Position numbers and translations under genes: made by a program. A DNA stretch of 14,756 bases, taken from contig MU631309.1 in NCBI GenBank assembly GCA_026770615.1, positions 655,101 through 669,856 on the forward strand, read 5' to 3'. This stretch comes from Pavlovales sp. CCMP2436 (taxonomy: Eukaryota; Haptophyta; Pavlovophyceae; Pavlovales). Under the pieces are notes generated by a model, which saw only the letters and a program-made list of their open reading frames with translations, did not search any database and was not told the DNA's origin. Shown piece after piece: positions 1 to 7,018 of this stretch; positions within the stretch are counted from its first letter, which is position 1, and every line of letters begins with the position of its first letter.

Positions 1-177
1 CCAAGCCAGCGCAGCCGACTAAGGCACGCAGCAGGCAATGGGCGACGCAGCGCTCAGACCAGCAAAACATTCAGAACAGTCAGACGCCAGCTTGAATCCC
101 TATCAGTCAATATATAATTGCTACGAGTTCACCACCAACCTCACCTCTACGACCACCATCCCTGCTGCTAGGACTAA
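1..177. other. Left edge, no supported gene
   Basis: One plus-strand frame stays open from the window edge to a stop at about 116 (38 codons, Arg/Ser/Gln-rich). It has no start and no recognisable motif, so it could be the tail of something outside the window or chance. From 120 to 177 I see nothing but unique-looking sequence. Confidence 0.3.
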
Positions 178-180
178 CGT

Positions 181-238
181 CTGACGTCGACCAAGTCAGT
201 GAGTGAACAACACCTGTTGAACCATGCTGAGCCGATAT
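181..238 (+). repeat. Family B repeat, 5'-truncated copy
   Basis: This matches the right half of a 111-bp repeat found in full at 3634-3744 and inverted at 6861-6971. The shared block runs from CTGACGTCGACCAAG through CATGCTGAGCCG. It stops at the ATATAT that in the full copies follows GCCGCTA. A fragment of a TA-flanked MITE begins immediately after it, at 242. Confidence 0.75.
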
Positions 239-241
239 ATG

Positions 242-360
242 CAAGGGATCGCGGGCAATAAGAACGGCGCTTTTTGAGGCTGGGATCCTCGACTCAGTTT
301 TTGTTTGTTAAAAGTTTAAGAAGTTTTAAAAATCGTCGGTTATCAGTTACTACGGTGTCA
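242..360 (+). mobile_element. Truncated MITE, left end only
   Basis: The first 28 bases match the left end of the intact MITE at 1837-2002 with one visible change (CAAGGG for CAGGGG). Weaker similarity continues through the GAGGCTG and GGTTA..AGTTACTA blocks to about 355. The right inverted repeat is absent, so the copy is truncated. The low-complexity tract at 385 begins just after it. Confidence 0.6.
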
Positions 361-384
361 GTTACTTTCTCAAAAACCCTTCAT

Positions 385-745
385 CAACGCGCTGCCGCCG
401 ACGAGCTGGTCGAACTGCCCGTCGAGCTGGCTGTCGAGCTGCCCGTAGAGCCGCCCGTCGTCGAGCTGCACGTCGAGCCGCGCATCGTGGTGCGCATGGC
501 GTCGCTCGATCCGCTTCGTCAAGCTGCCACGAGCTGCAGCCTGCGCGCCGTCGCTCGAGTGCTTCGTCTTCCCGCCGTCGAGCCCTGCGTCGAGCTGTTC
601 GTGGCGGCGCTGGCTAAGCTTCCCGTCGAGCTGCCTGTCGTCGAGTCGCACGTCGAGCCGCCCATCGCTCGAGCTGTGCGCATGGCGTCGCTCGAGCCGC
701 CGCTTCGTCTGCCCGTAGCGCTTCGTCGAGCTGCGCGTGGCGGCG
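385..745. repeat. GTCGAGCTGCCC-type low-complexity tract with internal duplication
   Basis: A loose 12-bp motif (GTCGAGCTGCCC and variants) recurs through the tract, and a larger segment is duplicated: 451-521 resembles 631-709. The offsets at two anchor points are 180 and 186 bp, both multiples of three. Both strands are open. Plus reads as repeating VELPVE/VEPP, minus (370-861) as repeating RLDVRLDD/QLDGKL followed by an N-terminal stretch without repeats. Codon-multiple spacing hints at a coding past, but a 12-bp repeat lacking stop codons stays open by itself. I cannot choose a strand and assign no function. Confidence 0.5.
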
Positions 746-880
746 CTGACGGGGCACGGAATAACGTGTTGCGGGTGGAAGAGGGCGTGCGGAAGCTGCA
801 CCCTGCCCGCCCGCCCCTTTTCAGGCCTCGCGGGGCTGTGTGCGATACCCGCGTCCTTCACGGGTCGAGTTTGGTGCTGA

Positions 881-1188
881 TGGGATTTGACCAGGGGTTT
901 GACCGCCGCCTGGGACTAGACCAGGGGTTGGAGATTACGCCGCCCCCGGCGGTTAGGCGAGCTGCACATTAGCGCACGTCATTAAATTGTATACCTTTGC
1001 GATCCGGGTTTCGGGTTTTTACGTTTTTTTTTAATCAGCTTGTTTTAAAAGTCTTAACCTTTGTTTATAATAAGATGTCCGAAAAATGAATTAAGATATA
1101 AAGTTAAAATGACGTGCGCTAATGCGTAGCTCGCCTAACCGCCGGGGGCGGTAATCTCCAACCCCTGGTCTAGTCCCAGGCGGCGGGG
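881..1188 (-). mobile_element. Family C element, palindromic derivative
   Basis: This is a second, rearranged copy of the 224-bp element at 4485-4708, in the opposite orientation. The outer ends match that element (GATTTGACCAGGGG on the left; CCCAGGCGGCGGGG on the right). The copy also has about 85 extra bases inserted between the left end and the body. The insert, 903-983, is the inverted complement of the right end, 1109-1186, so the element is now a hairpin. TGA flanks it on both sides (878-880, 1189-1191); the complementary TCA flanks the other copy, so a 3-bp target duplication is possible. No coding capacity. Confidence 0.7.
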
Positions 1189-1453
1189 TGACTCAATAAT
1201 CCTCCACTTATCTTAGAAAAACTCTTTCCTCATCTAAGGTGGTTGCGGTTGTTGGCCTGGGATAAGTGGTTTGGTTCCTCTGTAGTGAAAGCCGATGTTG
1301 CTGTGTATCACGCGGATGGGCGTGGGTCCGAGGTCTGTTTGTCTGGGTGTGTTTATCAGTGTGGCTAGTGAATGTTGTCGGAGCCTGCGTGCCCCTGGTC
1401 TTGGTGCTGCTGGTGGCGCCCGTTGGACGCTTTTAAGTTGTTTTAGTAGTATT
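1189..1453. other. Unassigned spacer
   Basis: I see no repeat family, RNA gene or convincing exon here. A 70-codon plus-strand ORF (1295-1507) runs into the A repeat at its end and has no recognisable features. Confidence 0.4.
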
Positions 1454-1737
1454 AGTTTCTACTTAAACGTCCGTCTCCGGGCGGAATTCATTGGATTTAA
1501 GTGTTGAAAAACACTCAGATCCAGGGATCCACCCCCAGCACACGGATACCGTCCCCACCGCTGATCAGTTCAGCCACACGACGATTGACGACTGACGACT
1601 CTCGACTGGCGCGCTGACCGACCTCCACTGCTCTCCCTCGCGTCGTCTGAAAATGCAGCACCGTCTGCAAGCGCGGCCCACCTTCGCGCATCCCAAACAT
1701 TACTTCCTCGCTAGCCTGGCTCGCATATGTTGAGATT
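1454..1737 (+). repeat. Family A repeat, copy 1
   Basis: This is one of five copies of a dispersed repeat of up to about 315 bp. It begins AGTTTCTANTTAAACGTCCG and runs through conserved blocks such as AACACTCAGATCCAGGGATC, CCGCTGATCAGTTCAG and TCTGAAAATGCAGCACCGTC. This copy ends at TTGAGATT, before the last ~30 bases present in the copies at 7019 and 8027. Near its start, 1491-1524 folds into a stem with a GAAA tetraloop. No protein is conserved between copies: ORFs inside are incidental. The family's mobility mechanism is unknown to me. Confidence 0.8.
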
Positions 1738-1834
1738 GTAGTGGATGGGCTGGGTGAGGTAAGTTGGGGTCTGGATCTGCCATATGAATAAATAAGGTTG
1801 GGGTCACGTGTATTCCCACTTGCTTGTGATTGGC
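1738..1834. other. Spacer between A repeat and MITE
   Basis: Unique-looking sequence. A textbook-like 5' splice motif (GAGGTAAGT) lies at about 1757-1765 on the plus strand, but I found no coding exon leading into it. Confidence 0.3.
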
Positions 1835-1836
1835 TA

Positions 1837-2002
1837 CAGGGGATCGCGGGCAATAAGAACGGCGGATTCTGAGGCTGAGGCTGAGTTTCTTAGCAAATTA
1901 CATACAAACAATTGTTAAATTTTGGTTAAAGTTACTATTGAAGGGCAAAAAAACGAGGCTCAGTTATTTAAAAGGCGGTTTCTTATTGCCCGCGATCCCC
2001 TG
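1837..2002. mobile_element. 166-bp MITE with 23-bp perfect terminal inverted repeats and TA target duplication
   Basis: The first 23 bases (1837-1859, starting CAGGGGATCGCGGGC) are the exact reverse complement of the last 23 (1980-2002). The dinucleotide TA sits immediately outside each end (1835-1836, 2003-2004). Weaker complementarity continues inward. The interior is AT-rich and non-coding. A TA duplication is the hallmark of Tc1/mariner-type integration, so a non-autonomous derivative of such an element is the natural reading, but the terminal sequence itself does not let me name a family. The right end abuts a TA microsatellite, so the right TA could also be part of that tract. Confidence 0.8.
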
Positions 2003-2023
2003 TATATATATATATATATATAT
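2003..2023. repeat. (TA)n microsatellite
   Basis: An uninterrupted TA run lies directly outside the right MITE end. A second TA run lies at 2276-2290, on the other side of the exon-like segment. Confidence 0.9.
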
Positions 2024-2275
2024 GGCGGTTTATCCAGTCCTGCCTGGCCTCAGCGCTCGGGACACCCGAATGTGAAGTCAGTCGAACCCGCCATTGCGAC
2101 GGGTCGGTTGGTGGTGAACACCGCAGACGGTGGCTACCACCAAGCAAGGGAGCGGCAGCGCTTTCCCCAATCGCCCAAACACCAACATGGCTATGGCTAC
2201 GGTCCACCCCCCCCAGCCTACGACCAGGTCAAATTATCTCCGAACTCGAAGCAACGGACAAGACCTGGCCAGTAA
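2024..2275 (+). pseudogene. Exon-like fragment, unrecognised, between two TA tracts
   Basis: One frame reads 83 codons without a stop until TAA at 2273-2275. The last third looks protein-like: HGYGYGPPPPAYDQVKL, then a basic tail. It has no ATG. Upstream the frame only continues into the TA microsatellite and MITE (translated as Tyr/Ile), so the left boundary is not natural. It could be a terminal exon with an unseen acceptor or a remnant carried between repeats. A neighbouring frame is also open here. I do not recognise the product. Confidence 0.3.
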
Positions 2276-2290
2276 TTATATATATATATA

Positions 2291-2397
2291 CATCTGCAGT
2301 AGATTTATATCTAACTCCTAGAAAAAAAAGACGCCCAATAACTAACTTGCTGCTTAAAATTACATGCGTACAAAATTATTAATTACTATTGAGCTGC
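2291..2397. other. AT-rich spacer downstream of the minus-strand gene
   Basis: AT-rich, with a near-direct repeat of GCTGCTTAAAAT (about 2349 and 2394). On the minus strand this is where the 3' untranslated region of the 2398-3294 gene would lie. I see no clear polyadenylation signal. Confidence 0.35.
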
Positions 2398-3294
2398 TTA
2401 AAATGTTTCTAAAAATACATGGCGCTGTGCCTGTAGGCCCACCTTGAGCTCCTCGACGGCCGCGCGCACGCGCTGCACCACGTAGAGCGCTGTCTCCGCG
2501 TCTCGCCGCAAAGCGATGCGCTCGGGCACTTGCTCCTCGAGCGCTTGGGCGACGAGCCCGCCGACGTTAAATGCCAGCGCCGCGGCAAGGAGAAGCTCGA
2601 CTACTTTCGTCAGCGAGCCGGCGGCGTGGTACTGCAGGCACGCGAGCACACCCTTGCGCGGGTGGATGAGCGCAGCAGTGCGCTGCCGCGTCTGGAAGGA
2701 GGAGTCGTCGTGCTCGTCGATCGGCACAGCAGCGCGGCCGCGCCACATGAGCTCCATCCGCTTGAATTGTCCGAGCGTCCACGATCCCCAGTCGTCGTTC
2801 TCGCCGCCAGCGTCAGGCTCGCGCTTTGCATCAGGCAGCTCTCGTGTTGGCGGCGGACGCCCGTGCGAATCGCACCGCGCCGGCTCGGCGTCGGGCGCGA
2901 GCTGGGGCTCGGGCTCGGGCTCTGGCTCGGGCTCCGGCTCGAACTCCAACTCCGGCTCGGGCGCAGGACAGAGCTGGGGCCCGAGCTCGAGACCCGCAAC
3001 CGTCGGCATCACCACGTTGACGAAGTACACGATCACGTGCTGCAGCGTCAGCCTCGCGTCCGAATAGTGAATCTTGGTCTGCTGCTTGCGAGGGTCCTGG
3101 CCGAGCAGCGCCGCCCGCATGAACGTAACCTGAACTTTTCCTCGGCGAAGAACCCGATGCTTCACAACATCATCCGTCACGTTCACGAACAGGACGCCGC
3201 TCATCGCACGAAAGCGCGCGAGGAGCTCATCGCCCTCGGTCGCAAGGAGGACGTCGATCGGCTCAGACCAGGGAAGGGGCGGGGCGCAGTTCAT
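2398..3294 (-). CDS. Hypothetical 298-aa protein with a Glu-Pro linker
   Basis: This is the clearest single-exon coding region in the window. The chosen start is the first ATG in frame (3292-3294). The frame is open further, to a stop near 3385, without another ATG, so an upstream exon is possible. From the ATG: residues 1-105 look folded, with segments such as MSGVLFVNVTDDVV and LTLQHVIVYFVNVVMP; 110-135 is an acidic EPEPEP linker; 140-170 is polar and charged; 175-298 is helix-rich, with a hydrophobic stretch at about 231-250 (VVELLLAAALAFNVGGLVAQ) and an amphipathic C-terminal helix. The hydrophobic stretch could be a membrane segment or a buried helix. The opposite strand is also open (2530-3348), but its product is low-complexity Leu/Gly/Arg. 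No family is recognised. Confidence 0.6.
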   Translation of the reverse strand: MNCAPPLPWSEPIDVLLATEGDELLARFRAMSGVLFVNVTDDVVKHRVLRRGKVQVTFMRAALLGQDPRKQQTKIHYSDARLTLQHVIVYFVNVVMPTVAGLELGPQLCPAPEPELEFEPEPEPEPEPEPQLAPDAEPARCDSHGRPPPTRELPDAKREPDAGGENDDWGSWTLGQFKRMELMWRGRAAVPIDEHDDSSFQTRQRTAALIHPRKGVLACLQYHAAGSLTKVVELLLAAALAFNVGGLVAQALEEQVPERIALRRDAETALYVVQRVRAAVEELKVGLQAQRHVFLETF

Positions 3295-3385
3295 CTCGCT
3301 CCCATAGCCGACGCGCGTGATCTCGGAAACCGCGTTTCTCAACTTTAAACATGTTTCACCCCCACGCCAAAAAATCCGTAAATTT

Positions 3386-3633
3386 CAGAAAAATGTACCA
3401 AATGTAGCTCGCCGAGACGAATCCAGCGAGCCTAGTGCGAGCCGGCGCTTCAATGATTGAGACACTCAACTTTCACCTGGTCGTTTCGCACTTGCGGGCT
3501 GGGGGGGGGGGGTGACCGAAGTCATAGCCAAGTATGGTTGTTGGAGTGATGGTCTTCGGGTATGAGAAGGGTTGTCTTTGAGGGTGCACCGACCGGACCA
3601 CCATGTCAGTCGGAGTGCCCGCCTATATTGAAT
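3386..3633. other. Spacer with a 12-base G run
   Basis: This holds a short plus-strand frame (37 codons from ATG near 3453, unrecognised) that reads through a G12 homopolymer at 3501-3512. There is no other structure I can support. Confidence 0.3.
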
Positions 3634-3744
3634 GAGTGCTGGTGCATGAAGGTTTGGGTCGATCGCTCGACCTCAGCCTGACGTCGACCAAGCCAGCGAC
3701 TGAACAACACCTGTTGAACCATGCTGAGCCGCTAATATATATAT
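3634..3744 (+). repeat. Family B repeat, full copy
   Basis: A 111-bp unit starting GAGTGCTGGTGCATGAAGG and ending GAGCCGCTAATATATATAT. I count 5 mismatches to the inverted copy at 6861-6971. It includes a small perfect hairpin (GGTCGA TCGC TCGACC). The 12-mer TATATTGAATGA occurs at both edges (3624-3635 and 3740-3751), which looks like a target-site duplication around a ~104-bp insertion. Non-coding. Confidence 0.75.
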
Positions 3745-3839
3745 TGAATGATCGGTTACATCGGATAAAAGAAGTGACGGGAGAAATCCGGTACGCAGGG
3801 TGTGCTGGCATTCAGCGGTTCTAAGAAGTTAAACGTCGA

Positions 3840-3903
3840 TGTGCTCGGGGTGGATCTGAGTGTTTTTCAACGCTCATTTCCAGTGCGATCCTCCCGGGGA
3901 CGG
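3840..3903 (-). repeat. Family A repeat, short fragment (copy 5)
   Basis: This is the reverse complement of the first ~70 bases of family A, with an 8-base gap where other copies have the CCTGGATC block. Its variant bases (AAATGAGCG in the hairpin stem) match the 7019 copy rather than the others, so these two are sister copies. The open frame of the SPPP array begins inside this fragment. Confidence 0.75.
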
Positions 3904-4297
3904 ATTCTTGGTCGTCGCCTTCCCGCCACCCAGTCCGCCGCTCAGCCCGCCACCGAGCCCACTGCAATCGCCTCTGCCGTCTCCGCCACCGTCTCCGCCT
4001 CCCAGCCCACCACCGAGTCCACCGCCGTCTCCGTCTCCGAGCCCGCCGCCATCGTCACCGCCGAACCCACCGCCCAGCCCGCCGCCGAGCCCACCGCCCT
4101 GCCTGCCACCTAGCCCGCCGCCGTCTCCGCCACCGTCGCCACCGCCAAGCTCGCCACCGAGCCCGCCGCCGTCACCTCCACCGAGCCTACCGCCTAGCCC
4201 ACCGCCTAGCCCGCCACCGAGCCCGCCACCATCGCCTACGCCGAACACGCCGCCATCTCCACCGCCCAGCCCGCCGCCGAGCCCGCCGGCGGGCTGA
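3860..4297 (+). CDS. SPPP proline-rich array (cell-wall glycoprotein-like fragment)
   Basis: From about 3924 to 4290 the plus strand encodes an almost unbroken run of SPPP units (about 25), with occasional S, L, N, T or C substitutions, ending in PAG and a stop. Such Ser-Pro arrays are typical of hydroxyproline-rich extracellular matrix proteins (extensin or pherophorin type) in algae and plants. The flanking globular domains of those proteins are missing. No ATG precedes the array: the frame opens from a GTG inside the A-repeat remnant at 3840-3903, so the N-terminal ~20 residues are repeat-derived. It is probably an exon or gene fragment, not a whole gene. The minus strand is also open (Gly-rich), an expected shadow of a CCG-rich repeat. 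Confidence 0.45.
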   Translation: MFFNAHFQCDPPGDGFLVVAFPPPSPPLSPPPSPLQSPLPSPPPSPPPSPPPSPPPSPSPSPPPSSPPNPPPSPPPSPPPCLPPSPPPSPPPSPPPSSPPSPPPSPPPSLPPSPPPSPPPSPPPSPTPNTPPSPPPSPPPSPPAG

Positions 4298-4484
4298 CCG
4301 AGGTGCGCGTGAACCCCTTCCCCCGTGGCTGTTGACCTCCGCCGACCGTTCCTGCCGCGGCACGATTTAAAGCACAAGCTGGTCGATGTCAACAACAATA
4401 ATAATAATGATCCTGGTGAACCTATGAGAACTTCGTTTTTTCTGGTATCCAGCTCGCACCCCCCTGCAGTCTTGCCTTTAATCA
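4298..4484. other. Spacer after the SPPP array
   Basis: A plus-strand frame (4325-4615) crosses this stretch, including an AAC/AAT run (about 4390-4409), and then reads into the C element. I see no motif and treat the frame as incidental. Confidence 0.3.
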
Positions 4485-4708
4485 CCCCGCCGCCTGGGAC
4501 TAGACCAGGGGCAGAAGATTACCGCTCCACGCGGTTAGGCGAGCTGCGCATTAGCGCACGTCATTCTAATTTTATACGGTTATTTGTCGGCGCGCGCGCG
4601 CACGCGGCTCTATAAACAAAGTTTCAGACTTTTAAAAATAAGCTGATTAAAAATCCCTTAAAACCCCGAAACCCGGATCGCAAAAGTCAAACCCCCTGGT
4701 CAAACCCA
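4485..4708 (+). mobile_element. Family C element, 224 bp, simple copy
   Basis: The start (CCCCGCCGCCTGGGACTAGA) and end (CAAACCCCCTGGTCAAACCCA) match the two ends of the rearranged copy at 881-1188, and the body matches its interior in reverse. GACCAGGGG lies near both ends in inverted orientation, forming imperfect subterminal inverted repeats. TCA flanks it on both sides (4482-4484, 4709-4711). The interior has a short CG alternation (4591-4604) and an AT-rich half. No ORF: a non-autonomous element of unknown class. Confidence 0.7.
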
Positions 4709-4836
4709 TCACAATTGGACGCTGAATTAATTAGTACCATACGCCGAGGGAGTACACACCCAGCGATGAAATATGTAAAAATATGTAATAGGACGCTACT
4801 GAAGATCCGCCCCAGGATTCGTAGAAATACATATTG

Positions 4837-5362
4837 CCCCCCCCCCCCGCCCGCCCTCGCAACATTTATCAAGGCTGATTGCTGCTCAGAGAGGCTGGCC
4901 CCCCCTCCCCCCTGCAGATATCATGAAAGCCACCTCCCTCAACGCCTAGCGTTTGCGGGTGTGCTAAAGGGCCATACTAACTAACTAACCCCCCTCCCCC
5001 AGTGTGCGCTCACCGCGACTATTGCGCTGCAGCTAAGCGATCCGAGCGAGACCCTCACAGACAAGCTAAATATCTGATATATACGCTACCCCCCCCTCCC
5101 CCTTCCCCCCCCCTCCTGAGCGATCAGCCGTGCGAGACTCTCGCAGGCAAGCCCCTCCCCCCCACCCCCGTTTTTTATTATTATTATTAACGAGCAGCCG
5201 ATCAAGATTATTTCATGCAAGCGTTTGATCAACTTTATGATATTAAAGAAAATAGCCCTCAGTGCACGGATCCGAAATGACGTCTTGTGGTATTGAGCGA
5301 TGATGAGCGATACTAACCTCTCTTCGCGGGTTTGGCGTCTGACCCCCCTCCCCCCCTCTCCA
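4837..5362. repeat. Cluster of C-tracts (CCCCCCTCCCCC type)
   Basis: C-runs broken by single Ts occur at about 4837-4850, 4901-4914, 4989-5000, 5086-5117, 5152-5169 and 5343-5358, separated by 70-180 bases of mixed sequence. Intervening segments show weak mutual similarity (GCGATCCGAGCGAGACCCTC near 5038 and GCGATCAGCCGTGCGAGACT near 5119). One tract is preceded by ACTAACTAACTAAC and followed by AG (4978-5002), exactly the form of a branch point, pyrimidine tract and acceptor. The confirmed-looking intron end at 12287 has the same C/T tract. On the minus strand these are G-runs with quadruplex potential. No exon frame is convincing here. Confidence 0.55.
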
Positions 5363-5457
5363 CCTACACTCCCGTCCCCGCACTTTTAGGCATCATTTTA
5401 ATGGTGTATTCTGACATCAACAGCGATGAGCGCTTTTATACTTTTGAGTGCGCGCCG

Positions 5458-5787
5458 TCATATTGGGGTATAATTTTGCAAGTCACTAAAATATGCGCTT
5501 AGCACCGCAATGGCCAGCGATGAAGTATACATACATAACCACTGCTTTGGAATTCTGAGGTTATAATGTCGATGTCGCGCGCGCATCGACTGCTGCTTTG
5601 CAAAGAGGGCAATACATGCCGGCTCGCATACATTCTGGCGCGCGCTCCCATCTGCACACAATCGTAGCGCTATCTGGTTATTCGTACGGGCGTATCTCTC
5701 GCTATGTGTCAAATGAATGTCAAGTCTGACAGGAAACACGGGTCTCCAGCCAGTGACTGAGTTGCTCCGTTTCAGAACGTGCAGCAA
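5458..5787 (-). other. Possible ORF, unrecognised
   Basis: A 109-codon minus-strand frame without ATG at its 5' end (it opens with TTG). The residues are varied, not low-complexity (for example GWRPVFPVRLDIHLTHSERY), which is why I keep it. Base composition is AT-richer than the better exons here. There is no motif, splice support or family. It could be a decayed exon or chance. Confidence 0.2.
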
Positions 5788-5856
5788 TCAGCGTAACGAT
5801 CGTCTACTGCAGGTTTTGCAGCGAGCTCGTCGGACGTCGGAGAAAGTCTTCGTGGC

Positions 5857-6715
5857 TTAGTACAACGACTGTTTCTTGGCAATCACCTTCTGCCTCTTGG
5901 TCGTCGCTCTCTGCTTGCCGTTCGTCGCCTGCTGCTGGTCGGCCGTCGCCTGCCGGTCGTCGGTCGTCGCCTGCTGCTCGTCGATCGCCTGCTGCTTCTC
6001 GGCCGTGGCCTGCTGCTTACCGGTCGTTACATGCTGATCGTCGGTCGTCGCCTGCTGCTCCTCGGTCATCGCCACCTGCTTGTTGGTCGTCGCCTGCTGC
6101 TCAATAGCCGTCGCCATCTGCCTCTTGTTCGTCGTCTCCTGCGCCTTGCTCGTGGCGTCCTGCTCGTTGGCCTTCGCCTGCTGCTTTTCGGTCGTCGCCT
6201 GCTGCTTCTCGGCCGTCGCCTACTGCTCGTCGCCAGTCAAATGCTGCTCGTCGGCCATCGTCTGCTGCGGTCGTCGCCTGCAGCGTGTCGGTCGTCGCCT
6301 CCTGCATGTCGGTCGACGCCTGCTGCTCGTCGGTCGTCACCTGCTGATTCTCAGTCGTCGTGTTCTGCATGTCGGTCGTCGCCTGCTGCTTCTCGGCCGT
6401 CGCCTGCTGCTTGTCGGTCGTCGCCTGCTGCTTGTCGCCAGTCAGATTCTGCTCGTCGGCCGTCTCCTCCTGCTCCAAAGCCGTCGCCTGCTGCATCTCA
6501 GTCGTCGCCACCTGCTCCTTACTTGTGGCGTCTTGCTCGTCGGCCAAGGCCTGCTGCTTCGCGGTCGTCGCCTGCTGCTTCTCGGCCGTCGCCTGCTGCT
6601 TCTCGGCCGTCGCCACCTGCTCCTTGCTCGTGGCGTCCTGCTTGTCAGCCAACGCCTGCTGCTCGTTGGTCGTCGCCGCCTTCTTGTCGCCAGTCACATG
6701 CTGCTCGTCGGCCAT
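5857..6715 (-). pseudogene. Heptad-repeat (QQATT/EKQQATA) protein frame, broken by a 5-bp deletion
   Basis: The minus strand reads 7-residue units such as EKQQATA and DKQQATT from an ATG at 6715. At about 6262-6278 one 21-bp unit lacks five bases, and the frame then runs out into Arg/Gly/Asp-rich sequence to a stop at 6101. The same heptads resume in the next frame down to a stop at 5857, ending in a basic stretch (KRQKVIAKKQSLY). The deletion is independently visible in the spacing: a variant block recurs at 6231, 6436 and 6688, 205 (10x21 minus 5) and 252 (12x21) bases apart. All frames of a stop-free 21-bp repeat stay open, so coding is not proven; this frame is chosen because it ends in unique sequence and is polar and regular. 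It could equally be a non-coding minisatellite. Confidence 0.4.
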
Positions 6716-6760
6716 CGTCTGCTGCTTCTCGGTCGGCGCCTGCTGCTCGTCAGCCGGCCA
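5890..6760. repeat. 21-bp minisatellite with higher-order structure
   Basis: The unit on the plus strand is close to CTGCTGCTTCTCGGTCGTCGC, repeated about 40 times with substitutions and a few indels. Larger blocks recur: CGCCAGTCANATNCTGCTCG at 6231, 6436 and 6688, and a CTCCTT(G/A)CTNGTGGCGTC block near 6140, 6511 and 6620. This shows duplication of multi-unit segments as well as single units. It explains the overlapping long ORFs in several frames. Confidence 0.85.
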
Positions 6761-6831
6761 AATGAAAGACTGAAGACTTGAGTGTTCCGACGAAACTGAG
6801 CGATCTGGGGTGGTGAACGGTTTTAACAGGA

Positions 6832-6849
6832 GTGTGTGTGTGTGTGTGT
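6832..6849. repeat. (GT)9 microsatellite
   Basis: Nine GT units just before the inverted B repeat. Confidence 0.9.
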
Positions 6850-6860
6850 AAGTTTTTAGT

Positions 6861-6971
6861 ATATATATATTAGCGGCTCAGCATGGTTCAACAGGTGTGG
6901 TTCAGTCACTGGCTTGGTCGACGTCAGGCTGAGGTCGAGCGATCAACCCAAACCCTCATGCACCAGTACTC
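6861..6971 (-). repeat. Family B repeat, inverted copy
   Basis: Reverse complement of the 111-bp repeat at 3634-3744 over its full length, with about 5 mismatches. With that copy it forms an inverted pair bracketing 3745-6860 (SPPP array, C element, C-tracts, minisatellite). No duplicated 12-mer flanks this copy, so the bracket is probably two separate insertions. Confidence 0.75.
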
Positions 6972-7018
6972 ACACCAAAGGGTGTGAGTGTGTGCGCCCC
7001 GGCCCCCACGCCCCTTTT

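Noticed and set aside
1515..1853. Minus-strand 112-codon ORF in A copy 1
   Set aside because: The frame is not kept in the other A copies, which differ by non-triplet indels.
2530..3348. 272-codon plus-strand ORF opposite the 298-aa gene
   Set aside because: Its product is low-complexity Leu/Arg/Gly, including a LGLGLGLWLGL run that is just the complement of the Glu-Pro linker.
5890..6760. CRISPR-like array
   Set aside because: The units are contiguous 21-mers without unique spacers of constant length, in a eukaryotic context.
6031..6781. Plus-strand ORFs rich in Cys, Leu or Ser/Ala across the 21-bp minisatellite
   Set aside because: A stop-free repeat whose unit is a multiple of three is open in most frames. 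These readings begin and end within or at the edge of the repeat and have no unique sequence.
3745..6860. A single 3.3-kb transposon bounded by the inverted B repeats
   Set aside because: The left B copy has its own 12-bp flanking duplication and the right copy has none. The interior mixes unrelated repeats, so two independent insertions are simpler.
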